A DNA stretch of 27,209 bases from Phycisphaeraceae bacterium. Lineage in GTDB: Bacteria; Planctomycetota; Phycisphaerae; Phycisphaerales; Phycisphaeraceae. The notes beneath the pieces are model-generated. The model had not been told where the DNA came from, did not search any database, and saw only the letters and a list, made by a program, of their open reading frames with translations. Each line of letters starts with the position of its first letter. The stretch's first letter is position 1. The stretch covers positions 1-27,209 of the forward strand of contig JADZCW010000232.1 in NCBI GenBank assembly GCA_020851395.1, read 5' to 3'. A program made the position numbers and the translations under genes. Shown here piece by piece: positions 7,914 through 15,903 of this stretch.

Positions 7914-8918
7914 TTACATCTCGACCGGCTTAATCCAGGGCATCATCCGCCGCAGCTCGCGTCCGACGACCTCTACGCCGTGGTTGGCGTCTTTCTCTCG
8001 CTGGGCCTTGAACCATGGGAAGCCCTTGGCGTAGTCGTCGCGGAAGGTCTTGGCGAAGGCGCCGGACTGGATGTCCGCCAGGGCCTTCTTCATTCGCTCC
8101 TTCACGCCGGCGTCGATGACCTTGGGGCCGGTGTGGTAGTCGCCGAACTCGGCCGTGTTGCTGATCGAGTAGCGCATGTACTTCAGCCCGCCCCGCTCGA
8201 TCAGGTTGATGATGAGCTTGAGCTCGTGGCAGACCTCGAAGTAGGCCAGCTCGGGGGGGTAGCCCGCCTCGGTCAGGACCTCGAAGCCGGCCTTGATCAT
8301 CGCCGACAAGCCGCCGCACAGGACGGTCTGCTCACCGAAGAGGTCGGTCTCGCACTCGTCCTTGATCGTGGTCTTGAGGATGCCGCCCTTGCCGCCGCCG
8401 ATGCCGATGGCCCAGGCCAAGGCCACGTCGAAGGCCTTGCCGCTCTTGTCCTGGTGCACGGCCAGCAGGCAGGGCACGCCCCCGCCGCGCTCGAACTCCG
8501 AGCGGACGGTGTGGCCCGGACCCTTGGGTGCGACCATGATCACGTCGCTGCTGGGCGGCGGGACGATCGTCTTGAAGTTGATGTTGAAGCCGTGGGTGAA
8601 GCCGATCGTCGCGCCGGGCTTGAGATTCGGTGAGATGTCGTTCTTGAAGACGTCCGGCTGGACCTCGTCGGGGAGCGTCAGGATGATCAGGTCCGCCTGC
8701 TTGACCGCGTCGGCCACGGGCAGGGGGGTAAAGCCGTGCTCGATGGCGAGCTTGCCGTTGGCCGAGTCCTTGCGGTTGGCCACGATGACCTTGACGCCCG
8801 AGTCGCGCAGGTTCTGGGCGTGGGCGTGGCCCTGCGAGCCGTAGCCGAGCACCGCCACGGTCTTGCCCTGCAGGGGCTGGATCGAACCGTCCTTGTCGTA
8901 CAACGTCTTGATGGCCAT
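7914..8918 (-). CDS. ilvC: Ketol-acid reductoisomerase IlvC (class I)
   Basis: IlvC converts 2-acetolactate or 2-aceto-2-hydroxybutyrate to the dihydroxy acids in valine, isoleucine and leucine synthesis, using Mg2+ and NAD(P)H. The 334-residue product is the length of class I enzymes. The Rossmann loop is GYGSQGHAHAQNL; the cofactor-specificity loop follows as ANRKDSANGKLA. Further landmarks are MVAPKGPGHTVRSE, the metal-binding DECETDLFGEQ, and YFEVCHELKLI, TAEFGDY and the C-terminal Arg/Met-rich end. The start is fixed by a perfect AGGAGGT (8931-8925) six nt before ATG 8918; the frame runs further upstream but the extra residues do not match the family. The preceding gene in the same direction is a permease 76 bp away. 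No other branched-chain biosynthesis gene is in the window. Confidence 0.97.
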   Translation of the reverse strand: MAIKTLYDKDGSIQPLQGKTVAVLGYGSQGHAHAQNLRDSGVKVIVANRKDSANGKLAIEHGFTPLPVADAVKQADLIILTLPDEVQPDVFKNDISPNLKPGATIGFTHGFNINFKTIVPPPSSDVIMVAPKGPGHTVRSEFERGGGVPCLLAVHQDKSGKAFDVALAWAIGIGGGKGGILKTTIKDECETDLFGEQTVLCGGLSAMIKAGFEVLTEAGYPPELAYFEVCHELKLIINLIERGGLKYMRYSISNTAEFGDYHTGPKVIDAGVKERMKKALADIQSGAFAKTFRDDYAKGFPWFKAQREKDANHGVEVVGRELRRMMPWIKPVEM

Positions 8919-8924
8919 CGTCGG

Positions 8925-8944
8925 ACCTCCTGGGGTTAGCCCAG
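8925..8944 (-). promoter_or_regulatory. Strong Shine-Dalgarno of ilvC adjoining a small hairpin
   Basis: AGGAGGT at 8931-8925 is six nt from the ATG. Just upstream CTGGG and CCCAG (8944-8930) can form a 5-bp stem whose last bases overlap the first bases of the Shine-Dalgarno. This decides the start; a control role is only a guess. Confidence 0.6.
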
Positions 8945-8994
8945 CCAATCTAGTGGTCTGGTCGTGTGACGTCAAAAAGCCCGCCGCGGATCGA

Positions 8995-11004
8995 TCACAG
9001 CCGGATCGGCAGGATCACCACCGGCACGCCGTCGCGGTAGAAACGCCGCTGAAGGGCGAAGACGGTGTAGTTGTGCAGGAAGCGAGTGAGCATGGTCTCG
9101 TTATCGAAGACCAATTGCCCGCCGAAGAAGACGGTGTCGGGGAACTTGGCCAGGATGTCCGGCGCGAGCTTGGCGACCTCAGCCACGACGTCCATGCCCA
9201 TGCCGGTGACCGACTCAGCGTAGTAGCCCTGGCCCTGGGCGAAGCGGACGTACTTGTCGACCTGCTGCTGCGTGTGCTGCTGGAGGTGGGCCAGTTCGCC
9301 GGCGCCCTTGAAGTTGCCCGCGTCGATGATGCCCACGCTGATGAAGACGAAGTTCTTGAACGACTGCGGGAAGAGCCGGACGATGTTCAGCACGGTGTGC
9401 AGGCCCACGCCGTTGAACCCGCCGACGAGCACGGCCGCTGTCTTGCCGCTCGGGTCGTAGGCCGGCGGAGGGCCGTCCGCGCTGTGCACGGGGGCGGGCA
9501 GCTCCGCCGCCCGGACCAGGGCGTCGAGCCGGCGGAGGATCCGGCCCGTGTTGCGGTAGTGCCGGCGGATGCCGACCGCGGCCAGGATCAGCAGGCCCGT
9601 GATCAGCAGCGTGACCCAGCCGCCCTCGTGGAACTTGATCCAGATGATCGAGATGAGGATGAACGCGCAGATCACCAGGCCCGTGCCGTTGAGCGTGATG
9701 CCCTTCTTCCACTGCGATCCGGGCAGCTTGCGCTCGCTGAACCACAGCCGGACCATGCCCGCCTGGGAGAGGACGAAGGTGATGAAGACGTTGATGCTGT
9801 AGAGCACGACCAGGGCGCCGACCGAGCCGCGGGTGAAGAGGATGACCGCCGCGGCGGCGCCGGCCATCATGAGCACGCCGTTCTCGGTCACCAGCCGGTC
9901 GCTGAGGTTGGCGAATCGTCGCGGCGCCCAGCCGTCCAGGGCCATGTTCGACAGCACGGCCGGCCCGCCGAGGAAGCCCGCCTGGGCCGCGATCATCAGG
10001 ATCGCCGCCTCGGACAATAGCGTCAGCCAGACGAACCCGTCCCCGAGCGTGCCGGGCCAGCGGGCCGTGAACTGCTCGAAGAGCACGGCGTTGAGCGTCT
10101 TGCCCTCTTCGTGCGCCACGTCGAAGAGCAGGTAGGCCAGCATCAACCCCAGCACCGTGATCGCCAGGGAGGCGGCCATGTACCCCATCGTCCGCTTGCC
10201 CGTGTGGACGCGCGGCTCGCGCAGGATGCCCAGGTTGTTGCTCACGGCCTCGATGCCCGTGTAGGTGCCGGCGCCCATGCTGTAGGCCCGCAGGAGTAGG
10301 CCCACCACGCCCATCGCCCCCACCGCCCCCGTGGCGGCCGACAGATCGTCGCTCGTCCTTGCCACCACGTGCGGGAGATTGGTGATCTTCGTCAGCATCG
10401 CGCTGCCGATCACGAACAGGTGCGTCAGGATGAAGGCCAGGAAGATCGGCACCAGCGGCATGACCGATTCCTTGACCCCGCGGAGATTCAGGATCGTCAA
10501 TCCCAGCAGCCCGGCGAAGACCGCCCAGAGCTTGAGCGACATCCCCAGCACGATCACACCCTGCCAGTTCTGCGGCAGAAAGCTGAACAGGGCGTCCATC
10601 CCGCTGGCGATGGAGATCGCGATCGTCAGCACGTAGTCCAGCACCAGGGCGCAGCCCGAGACCATGCCCAGCGACGGCGAGAGCAGCTTGCTCGCCACCA
10701 CGTACCCGCCGCCGCCGGAGGGGAAACGCTCGATGATCTGCGAGTAGCTGGTGCTGATCACCAGCACCGTCAGCGCCGAGGCCAGGGCCACGAAGATCGA
10801 CAGGTAGGGGTAGGCCCCCATCGCCTTGAAGGCCTCCTCCGGCCCGTAACAGGACGACGAAAGCCCGTCAGCGCCCAGCCCCACCCACGCGAAGAACGCC
10901 ACCAGCGACAGGCGGTGAAACACCCCCCGGTCCAGCGGGTCGCGGGCCTTGCCGACCAGCAGCGTCTTGATCTTCTTGCCAGCGGGCACGTCGTCTGGGT
11001 TCAT
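8995..11004 (-). CDS. APC-superfamily permease, KimA/YdaO-like (putative potassium or amino acid importer)
   Basis: A 669-residue membrane protein. After a basic start (GKKIKTLLVGKARDPLDR) come about 12 membrane helices; the first contains ADGLSSSCYGPEEAF, close to the DALSSVAYG signature of KimA-type K+ importers and related APC carriers. Other family marks are YSQIIERFPSGGGGYVVASK, GTYTGIEAVSNNL and, near the end of the membrane part, KFHEGGW. Residues from about 490 onward form a soluble domain (AAVLVGGFNGVGLHTVLNIV; DVVAEVAKLAPDI; VFFGGQLVF) that looks like the USP-type cytoplasmic domain of KimA, which in Bacillus is a c-di-AMP target. Substrate is inferred, not shown. Start is uncertain: Met at 11004 is chosen, a GTG at 11040 is possible, and neither has a clear Shine-Dalgarno. 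Confidence 0.8.
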   Translation of the reverse strand: MNPDDVPAGKKIKTLLVGKARDPLDRGVFHRLSLVAFFAWVGLGADGLSSSCYGPEEAFKAMGAYPYLSIFVALASALTVLVISTSYSQIIERFPSGGGGYVVASKLLSPSLGMVSGCALVLDYVLTIAISIASGMDALFSFLPQNWQGVIVLGMSLKLWAVFAGLLGLTILNLRGVKESVMPLVPIFLAFILTHLFVIGSAMLTKITNLPHVVARTSDDLSAATGAVGAMGVVGLLLRAYSMGAGTYTGIEAVSNNLGILREPRVHTGKRTMGYMAASLAITVLGLMLAYLLFDVAHEEGKTLNAVLFEQFTARWPGTLGDGFVWLTLLSEAAILMIAAQAGFLGGPAVLSNMALDGWAPRRFANLSDRLVTENGVLMMAGAAAAVILFTRGSVGALVVLYSINVFITFVLSQAGMVRLWFSERKLPGSQWKKGITLNGTGLVICAFILISIIWIKFHEGGWVTLLITGLLILAAVGIRRHYRNTGRILRRLDALVRAAELPAPVHSADGPPPAYDPSGKTAAVLVGGFNGVGLHTVLNIVRLFPQSFKNFVFISVGIIDAGNFKGAGELAHLQQHTQQQVDKYVRFAQGQGYYAESVTGMGMDVVAEVAKLAPDILAKFPDTVFFGGQLVFDNETMLTRFLHNYTVFALQRRFYRDGVPVVILPIRL

Positions 11005-11115
11005 CGGCGAGTCCGCAACAGTCCCCCTGATACCGACCACGAGTCCGTGGATTCTGGGCCATGCCCAGGCACGGACAAGACGTCATTCTAGCGTAAGCGA
11101 AGCGTCCGGTCCGAT

Positions 11116-11976
11116 TCAGGGTGTGGCGGCCGGCTCTCTTCCCGCCGCCGCCGGGTCGAGGAACCAGGTCATCTCCGTGTCCGGCCGGTGGGGGGTCAGG
11201 CCGGTGATCGGAAGCGTCGCCGGGTCCGGCCCGTAGTGACGCAGGCAGTCGTGTACGCGGCGGAGCGTCGCGGCCTTCTTCTCCCCGGTCACCAGGATGG
11301 CCAGCTCCCTGGCCGCGTTGAGCAGCGGGTACGTCATCGTGACGCGCGGCGGGGGGGTGACGTGGGGACCGTCGTTGTTCACCACCGCCCGCTGCTTTTC
11401 GGCCAGCGCCGGTGAGCCCGGGAACAGGCTTGCGGTGTGCCCGTCCTCGCCCATGCCCAGGAGCACGAAATCCAGCCGGGGCATCGTGGCTGCACCGGGC
11501 GGCGGCTGATCGTCCGGACGGCGGTTGTTTGGCGGCGAGTACAAAGGGATGTGCTCACGCAGCTCCCGCTCATACGCCGCGGCCGGGTCGGCCTCATCGA
11601 CCGGCATCGGGTGCACCTGCGACTTGCGCATGGGCACGTGGTCCGACAACGTCTGGCGGATCATGTTGAAGTTGGATTGCTCGTGATCGAGCGGGACCCG
11701 CCGCTCATCGACGATCCAGAGGTGCGTGCTGGGCCAGGGGAAGAGGCGGTAGCGCGGGTCGATGACCAGGCGGACATAAAAGGGCTCGGGCGTCGAGCCC
11801 CCGGAAAGCGCCAGATGGAACACGCCACGCTGCTGGATGGACCGCATCGCGTTGCGCAGCATGATCGCCGCGAGGTTGTCCAGGAGCTCGCTGTGCGACT
11901 CGGCCACGTGCACGTCGCCGGGCAGGTCCAGCGGCTCGGCCGAGGGTCTCGATTCCTTGGATGACGGTTCGGTCAT
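11116..11976 (-). CDS. pgl: 6-phosphogluconolactonase
   Basis: Pgl (DevB/SOL family) hydrolyses 6-phosphogluconolactone, the product of the zwf enzyme, in the oxidative pentose phosphate pathway. The 286-residue product has the sugar-phosphate-isomerase-like fold motifs of the family: FHLALSGGSTPEPFY, WIVDERRVPLDHEQSNFNM, and the signature LLGMGEDGHTASLFPGSPAL, followed by RVTMTYPLLNAARELAILVTG. Residues 1-22 are a low-complexity extension and residues 160-175 a proline/arginine-rich insertion (NNRRPDDQPPPGA). It lies 46 bp after the zwf stop in the same direction, fitting a zwf-pgl unit. Gnd is not present here. Confidence 0.93.
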   Translation of the reverse strand: MTEPSSKESRPSAEPLDLPGDVHVAESHSELLDNLAAIMLRNAMRSIQQRGVFHLALSGGSTPEPFYVRLVIDPRYRLFPWPSTHLWIVDERRVPLDHEQSNFNMIRQTLSDHVPMRKSQVHPMPVDEADPAAAYERELREHIPLYSPPNNRRPDDQPPPGAATMPRLDFVLLGMGEDGHTASLFPGSPALAEKQRAVVNNDGPHVTPPPRVTMTYPLLNAARELAILVTGEKKAATLRRVHDCLRHYGPDPATLPITGLTPHRPDTEMTWFLDPAAAGREPAATP

Positions 11977-12022
11977 GTCACGTCCTGACGACTTCAGCCC
12001 CTGGCTTCACCGAGGATACAGC

Positions 12023-13552
12023 CTACGCATTCAACCACTGTCGGCCCTGCCTGGCCATGAAGTAGTCCGCGTCCGTCGGCCCCCATGTCCCGGCTGCGTA
12101 GGTGGGCAGCGCCGCCTCCGTGTCGCCGGCCCAGGTGTCGAGGATGGGCTGAACGATCCGCCAGGCCTGCTCGATCTCCTGACGCTGTTTGAAGAGCGTC
12201 TGATCCCCCCGCATCGCGTCGAGCAGCAGCGTGGCATACGCCTCCGGGGGCTGGGCCTTGAACTGCTCGGCGTAGTCGAAGTCCATCTCGACGGCCCCGA
12301 TCTTCATGCCCACCCCCGGAATTTTCCCCTGGAAACTCAGGTGAATGCCCTCGTCGGGCTGGACGTTGATGACGATCCGGTTGCGCTGCGGCCCGTCGGC
12401 CTTGCGGTGGCTAAACAGAACATGCGGCGGGGCCTTGAACTGCACGACCACCTGCGTGAGCTTGCGGGCCATCCGCTTGCCCGAACGCAGGAAGAACGGC
12501 ACGCCCTGCCACCGCCAGTTGTCCACGTCCACGCGAAGGGCCGCGTAGGTCTCCGTCTGACTGTTCTCGCCGACGCCCGGCTCCTGGAGATAACCCGGCA
12601 CGGCCTGATCGCTGACCAGTCCCGCGCCATATCGACCGCGCACGGCCGACTCCTCGGCGTGCTTGGGGTCGATCGGCCGGACGGCGTTGAGGACCTTGGT
12701 CGTCTCCGTGCGGATGTCCTGGGCCTGCATCGTGCCCGGCGGCTCCATCGCCACCACGGCCATCACCTGCAGGAGGTGGCTCTGGATCATGTCCCGCATG
12801 GCGCCCCCGGAGCCCGAGTCGTAGTAACTCCCCCGGCCCTCGACGCCGACAGTCTCAGCCGCCGTCACCTGCACGTGGTCGATGTACTGACGGTTCCAGA
12901 TCGGCTCGAAAATGGCGTTGGCGAACCGGAAGACCATCAGGTTCTGCACCGTCTCCTTGCCTAGGTAGTGGTCGATGCGGAAGACGCTCTCGTCCTCGAA
13001 GACGCGCCCGAGCACCCGGTTGAGGTGGGCGGCTGACTCGACGTCATGCCCGAAGGGCTTTTCCACGATGATCCGCTGCCACGGCCGGACCAGGCGGTTG
13101 ATGCTGCACCACGACTTGCCCTCGGTCACCAGGCCGGATGAGCCGATGTTCGAGATCACCGCGTCGTAGAACTGCGGGGCCAGCGAGAGGTAGAACAGGG
13201 CGTTGTCGCCCGTCTGGTGATCGGTCGCCACCTGGCTCATCCGCCCGGAGATGCCGGAGAAGTCAGCCTCATTGGTCGGGTCGGCCGGGTGGTAGTGCAG
13301 GAGCTTGGCGAAGGCGTCCCACTGGCCCTGGTCGAACTTGCGGGCATGCTTCCGCACGGACTCGAGCATCTTGCCCCGATAATCATCATCGCTCATGCCC
13401 GTCCGGCTCACGCCCAGCACGGTGAAGTGCTCTGGCAGCAGGCCCTGTTGGAACAGGTCGTACAGCGAGGGGACCAGTTTGCGCTGGGTCAGATCGCCCG
13501 AGGCGCCGAAGATCACCAGCAGGCAGGGCGAGGGTTGATCAGTGGGGGGCAT
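12023..13552 (-). CDS. zwf: Glucose-6-phosphate 1-dehydrogenase
   Basis: Zwf oxidises glucose 6-phosphate to 6-phosphogluconolactone, reducing NADP+. The 509-residue product is of standard length. The dinucleotide site is IFGASGDLTQRKLVPSLY near the N-terminus; IVEKPFGHD and the active-site signature RIDHYLGKET (with the catalytic His in the family) follow, then ETVGVEGRGSYYD, MRDMIQSHLLQ, and FFLRSGKRMARK. Start: Met at 13552 begins MPPTDQPSPCLLVIFGASGD, which matches the family; the frame continues upstream to 13618 but that extension is encoded by the repeat element at 13569-13641 and is unlikely to be translated. pgl follows 46 bp downstream. mnmG is 93 bp upstream. Confidence 0.96.
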   Translation of the reverse strand: MPPTDQPSPCLLVIFGASGDLTQRKLVPSLYDLFQQGLLPEHFTVLGVSRTGMSDDDYRGKMLESVRKHARKFDQGQWDAFAKLLHYHPADPTNEADFSGISGRMSQVATDHQTGDNALFYLSLAPQFYDAVISNIGSSGLVTEGKSWCSINRLVRPWQRIIVEKPFGHDVESAAHLNRVLGRVFEDESVFRIDHYLGKETVQNLMVFRFANAIFEPIWNRQYIDHVQVTAAETVGVEGRGSYYDSGSGGAMRDMIQSHLLQVMAVVAMEPPGTMQAQDIRTETTKVLNAVRPIDPKHAEESAVRGRYGAGLVSDQAVPGYLQEPGVGENSQTETYAALRVDVDNWRWQGVPFFLRSGKRMARKLTQVVVQFKAPPHVLFSHRKADGPQRNRIVINVQPDEGIHLSFQGKIPGVGMKIGAVEMDFDYAEQFKAQPPEAYATLLLDAMRGDQTLFKQRQEIEQAWRIVQPILDTWAGDTEAALPTYAAGTWGPTDADYFMARQGRQWLNA

Positions 13553-13568
13553 GCGGCGATTTCCAGTG

Positions 13569-13641
13569 GTAGGGCACGCATCCTGCGTGCCGAAATATGG
13601 GGCGAACAATCCGTCCATGGCACGCAGGGTGCGTGCCCTAC
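13569..13641. repeat. REP/BIME-like pair of inverted hairpins
   Basis: Two copies of a 23-nt unit lie head to head: 13569-13591 and, on the other strand, 13641-13619; they differ at one base. Each unit is itself a hairpin, GGCACGCA and TGCGTGCC around a 3-nt loop (13573-13591 and 13619-13637). The copies are separated by 27 nt. The layout is that of a bacterial interspersed mosaic element: two REP hairpins in opposite orientation in a spacer between same-direction genes (mnmG and zwf). It may stabilise or end the mnmG mRNA. Confidence 0.8.
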
Positions 13642-13645
13642 GTCT

Positions 13646-15601
13646 TCATCGGGCGACGGCGACGGTCAGGACCATCAGGTCCGCCGGGGTGATGCCGGCG
13701 AGGCGCGCCGCCTGGCCGAACGTGGCGGGGCGGAATTTGTTGAGCGCCTGGCGGGCCTCCGTGCCCAGACCCTCCACGCGGAGATAATCAAGATCGGCCG
13801 GAAGCGGCTGCGACTCTTGCCTGGACAGCCGCTCCATCTCCTGCCGCTGGCGTGTGAGGTAGCCGGCGTACTGCACTTCGGCCAGCAGCTTGGTCAGCAC
13901 GCGGCGATCCGGAGCTTGCGGTCCCAAGATGCCCGTCAGCGACTCGACCGTCGCCTCGGGCCGCTTGGCCCAGTCGATCAATCGCACGCCCAGGTGCTTC
14001 GCCGCTGACATCGCGGCTCGCAGCGATTCGACGGCCCGCTGCCGGGATTCGTAGATCGTCCAGCGGGCGTCGTCCACCAGGCCGTATTCGCGGCCGAGGG
14101 GCGTGAGGCGCGTGTCGGCGTTGTCCGCCCGCAGCTCCAGGCGGAACTCAGCCCGGCTGGTGAACATGCGGTAGGGCTCGCGCGGCGTCTTGGTCACCAG
14201 GTCGTCCATCAAGACTCCGGTGTAGGCCTGGTCGCGCCGCAGGCGGACGAGTTCCTGCCCGCGGGCGAAGCGCACGGCGTTGAGCCCGGCGATGAGTCCC
14301 TGGCAGGCGGCCTCCTCGTAGCCGCTGGTGCCGTTGATCTGCCCGGCCAGGAAGAGACCCGCGACGTGCTTGGTCATGCCCGTGGCGTCGATCTGGTGCG
14401 GATAGACCATGTCGTATTCCACCGCGTAACCATAGCGCAGGACCTTGGCGCGTTCGCAGCCGGTCAGGCCGGCGATGATCTGGTCCTGCACCTCGGCGGG
14501 CAGAGACGTCGAGATGCCGTTGCAGTAGACCTCGTCGGTGTCGAGCGACTCGGGCTCGAGGAAGACGTGGTGCGAGGTCTTGTCGCGGAAGCGCACGACC
14601 TTGTCCTCGATGCTCGGGCAGTAGCGCGGGCCGGTGGTCTGGATCTGGCCGTTGTACATCGGGGCCAGGTGGAGGTTGCCCCGGATCAGCTCGTGGACAG
14701 CCTCGGAGGTGTGCGTGATCCAGCAGGGGCGCTGGGGCAGCACGGGGAAACGCTCGAAAACGCCGTCATAGAGCGGCGAGTCGCCCACTTGCGTCGCGGA
14801 CATCTCACTGAAAGGCACAGGCGTGTCGTCGCCCGGCTGCACGGGCAGGGCGTCGAAGTTGATCGTCTTGCCGTCGAGGCGCGGCGGCGTGCCGGTCTTG
14901 AGCCGACCGAGGTCGAAGCCCAACTCGCGGAGGGAGTCGCTGATCGCGTTGGCTGGGGCCTCGCCGATGCGGCCACCCTCGATCTTCCGGGGGCCGGTGT
15001 GCAGGAGGCCGCGCATGAACGTGCCGGTGGTCAGAACGACGGCCGGGGCGAGCAGGCGCGTCCGTTGGGTGATCTCGATCGCGGGCTTGTGCGAATCGTC
15101 GTCGTTGCGTCGCAGTCGCTCATAGGGCGACGCCCCGAGCACCGCGGGCGTGGCGTTGGGGTTGGCGGCTGGCGGTGGGTCGATCTCCACGCCGACGATC
15201 CGGCCGTCCTCGACGATCAGACGTGCCACCACGCCGGCGATCACGTCGATCTGCGGCCGCAGGGCGATCAGGCGCTGGGCCTCCCAGGCGTAGCGGTACT
15301 TGTCCGACTGGCAGCGCGGCCCGTGCACGGCCGGCCCACGCGTGGCGTTGAGGATGCGGAACTGGATGCCCGTGGCGTCGGCGACCAGGCCCATCAGCCC
15401 GCCCAGCGCGTCGACCTCACGGACGATCTGTCCCTTGGCCAGGCCGCCGATGGCTGGGTTGCAGCTCATGGCCCCGATCTTGGTCGGGTCGATCGTCACC
15501 AGGGCGGTCCGCGCGCCGAGGTTTGCCCCCGCCCAAGCCGCCTCCAGGCCCGCGTGGCCGCCGCCTATGACGATTAATTCATGTGTGCTGCCCGATCGCA
15601 T
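13646..15601 (-). CDS. mnmG: tRNA uridine-5-carboxymethylaminomethyl(34) synthesis enzyme MnmG (GidA)
   Basis: MnmG is the FAD- and NADH-dependent partner of MnmE in U34 modification. The 651-residue product begins with the FAD site VIGGGHAGLEAAWAGANLG, then MSCNPAIGGLAKGQIVREVD, RGPAVHGPRCQSDK (with a conserved Cys), LTTGTFMRGLLHTG, LKTGTPPRLD, and near the end of the FAD domain the signature PYRMFTSRAEFRLELRADNA. The C-terminal helical domain for MnmE and tRNA binding follows. The start is Met at 15601 (MRSGSTHELIVIGGG); an upstream frame extension to 15643 crosses a TATAAT box and is rejected. The gene appears to be transcribed without a leader. zwf lies downstream beyond the REP-like element. 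Confidence 0.96.
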   Translation of the reverse strand: MRSGSTHELIVIGGGHAGLEAAWAGANLGARTALVTIDPTKIGAMSCNPAIGGLAKGQIVREVDALGGLMGLVADATGIQFRILNATRGPAVHGPRCQSDKYRYAWEAQRLIALRPQIDVIAGVVARLIVEDGRIVGVEIDPPPAANPNATPAVLGASPYERLRRNDDDSHKPAIEITQRTRLLAPAVVLTTGTFMRGLLHTGPRKIEGGRIGEAPANAISDSLRELGFDLGRLKTGTPPRLDGKTINFDALPVQPGDDTPVPFSEMSATQVGDSPLYDGVFERFPVLPQRPCWITHTSEAVHELIRGNLHLAPMYNGQIQTTGPRYCPSIEDKVVRFRDKTSHHVFLEPESLDTDEVYCNGISTSLPAEVQDQIIAGLTGCERAKVLRYGYAVEYDMVYPHQIDATGMTKHVAGLFLAGQINGTSGYEEAACQGLIAGLNAVRFARGQELVRLRRDQAYTGVLMDDLVTKTPREPYRMFTSRAEFRLELRADNADTRLTPLGREYGLVDDARWTIYESRQRAVESLRAAMSAAKHLGVRLIDWAKRPEATVESLTGILGPQAPDRRVLTKLLAEVQYAGYLTRQRQEMERLSRQESQPLPADLDYLRVEGLGTEARQALNKFRPATFGQAARLAGITPADLMVLTVAVAR

Positions 15602-15607
15602 GGGCGG

Positions 15608-15636
15608 ATTATAGACCCGGGCAGGTTCCACCATAA
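15608..15636 (-). promoter_or_regulatory. Promoter of mnmG, apparently leaderless
   Basis: A perfect TATAAT (15613-15608) with TTATGG (15636-15631) 17 nt upstream. The -10 box ends only 6 nt before the ATG at 15601, so transcription should begin at or next to the A of the start codon and no Shine-Dalgarno is possible. Confidence 0.6.
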
Positions 15637-15840
15637 CGGGCACATGTTTATCCTATTGTCCGTAAAGGATTGCCCGGCATGGGCAGGCGAAATTGAAAGC
15701 CTGGCGCCTACCATGCCGAGGGGAGGATTGGGTGCCATGAACTTTCTCCTGCCGCCTGCGTACATACAGTTGAAAGACCGCTCCGGTGGGCTTTGCCCCG
15801 CTCCGGAGAGGTGGCGTCACTGAAATCCACGACCAAGCAC

Positions 15841-15882
15841 AGCGTCCGACGGCCGATCCTTGTGGGTTAGCTGTTGGACGCT
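15841..15882 (+). promoter_or_regulatory. Long hairpin in the leader of the K/D/G-tailed protein gene
   Basis: AGCGTCCGAC (15841-15850) pairs with GTTGGACGCT (15873-15882) over ten positions including one G-U; inside, GGC/GCT and GATCC/GGGTT extend the stem to a TTGT loop. It lies just ahead of the AAGGAG (15892-15897) and ATG (15904). No T-run follows, so it is not a simple terminator; a leader or mRNA-stability element is possible. Confidence 0.45.
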
Positions 15883-15903
15883 TGTTCATGGAAGGAGCAT
15901 CGC

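Larger units (their letters stand above)
15602..15903. other. Hairpin-rich divergent spacer upstream of mnmG and the K/D/G-tailed protein
   Basis: About 300 bp without a credible ORF. It holds the mnmG promoter at 15608-15636 and three possible stem-loops on the plus strand: 15676-15717 (GGCATGG with CCATGCC, inner CAGGC with GCCTG), 15781-15808 (CTCCGG with CCGGAG, inner GGGC with GCCC), and 15841-15882 (AGCGTCCGAC with GTTGGACGCT, ten pairs counting G-U, continued by an inner stem). The last ends 9 nt before the Shine-Dalgarno of the gene at 15904. No riboswitch family could be recognised. Confidence 0.5.

Noticed and set aside
8919..8975. N-terminal extension of IlvC
   Set aside because: A perfect Shine-Dalgarno lies within it, six nt before the ATG at 8918.
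8919..8994. T-box or leader-peptide attenuator before ilvC
   Set aside because: The spacer is only 76 bp and has neither a T-box motif nor a run of branched-chain amino acid codons with paired hairpins.
11837..12964. 375-residue plus-strand frame opposite zwf
   Set aside because: It mirrors the strongly supported zwf gene; high GC content opens long antisense frames. No family motif or Shine-Dalgarno.
13553..13618. N-terminal extension of Zwf
   Set aside because: It is encoded by the REP-like element and has no family match; the ATG at 13552 directly precedes the conserved dinucleotide motif region.
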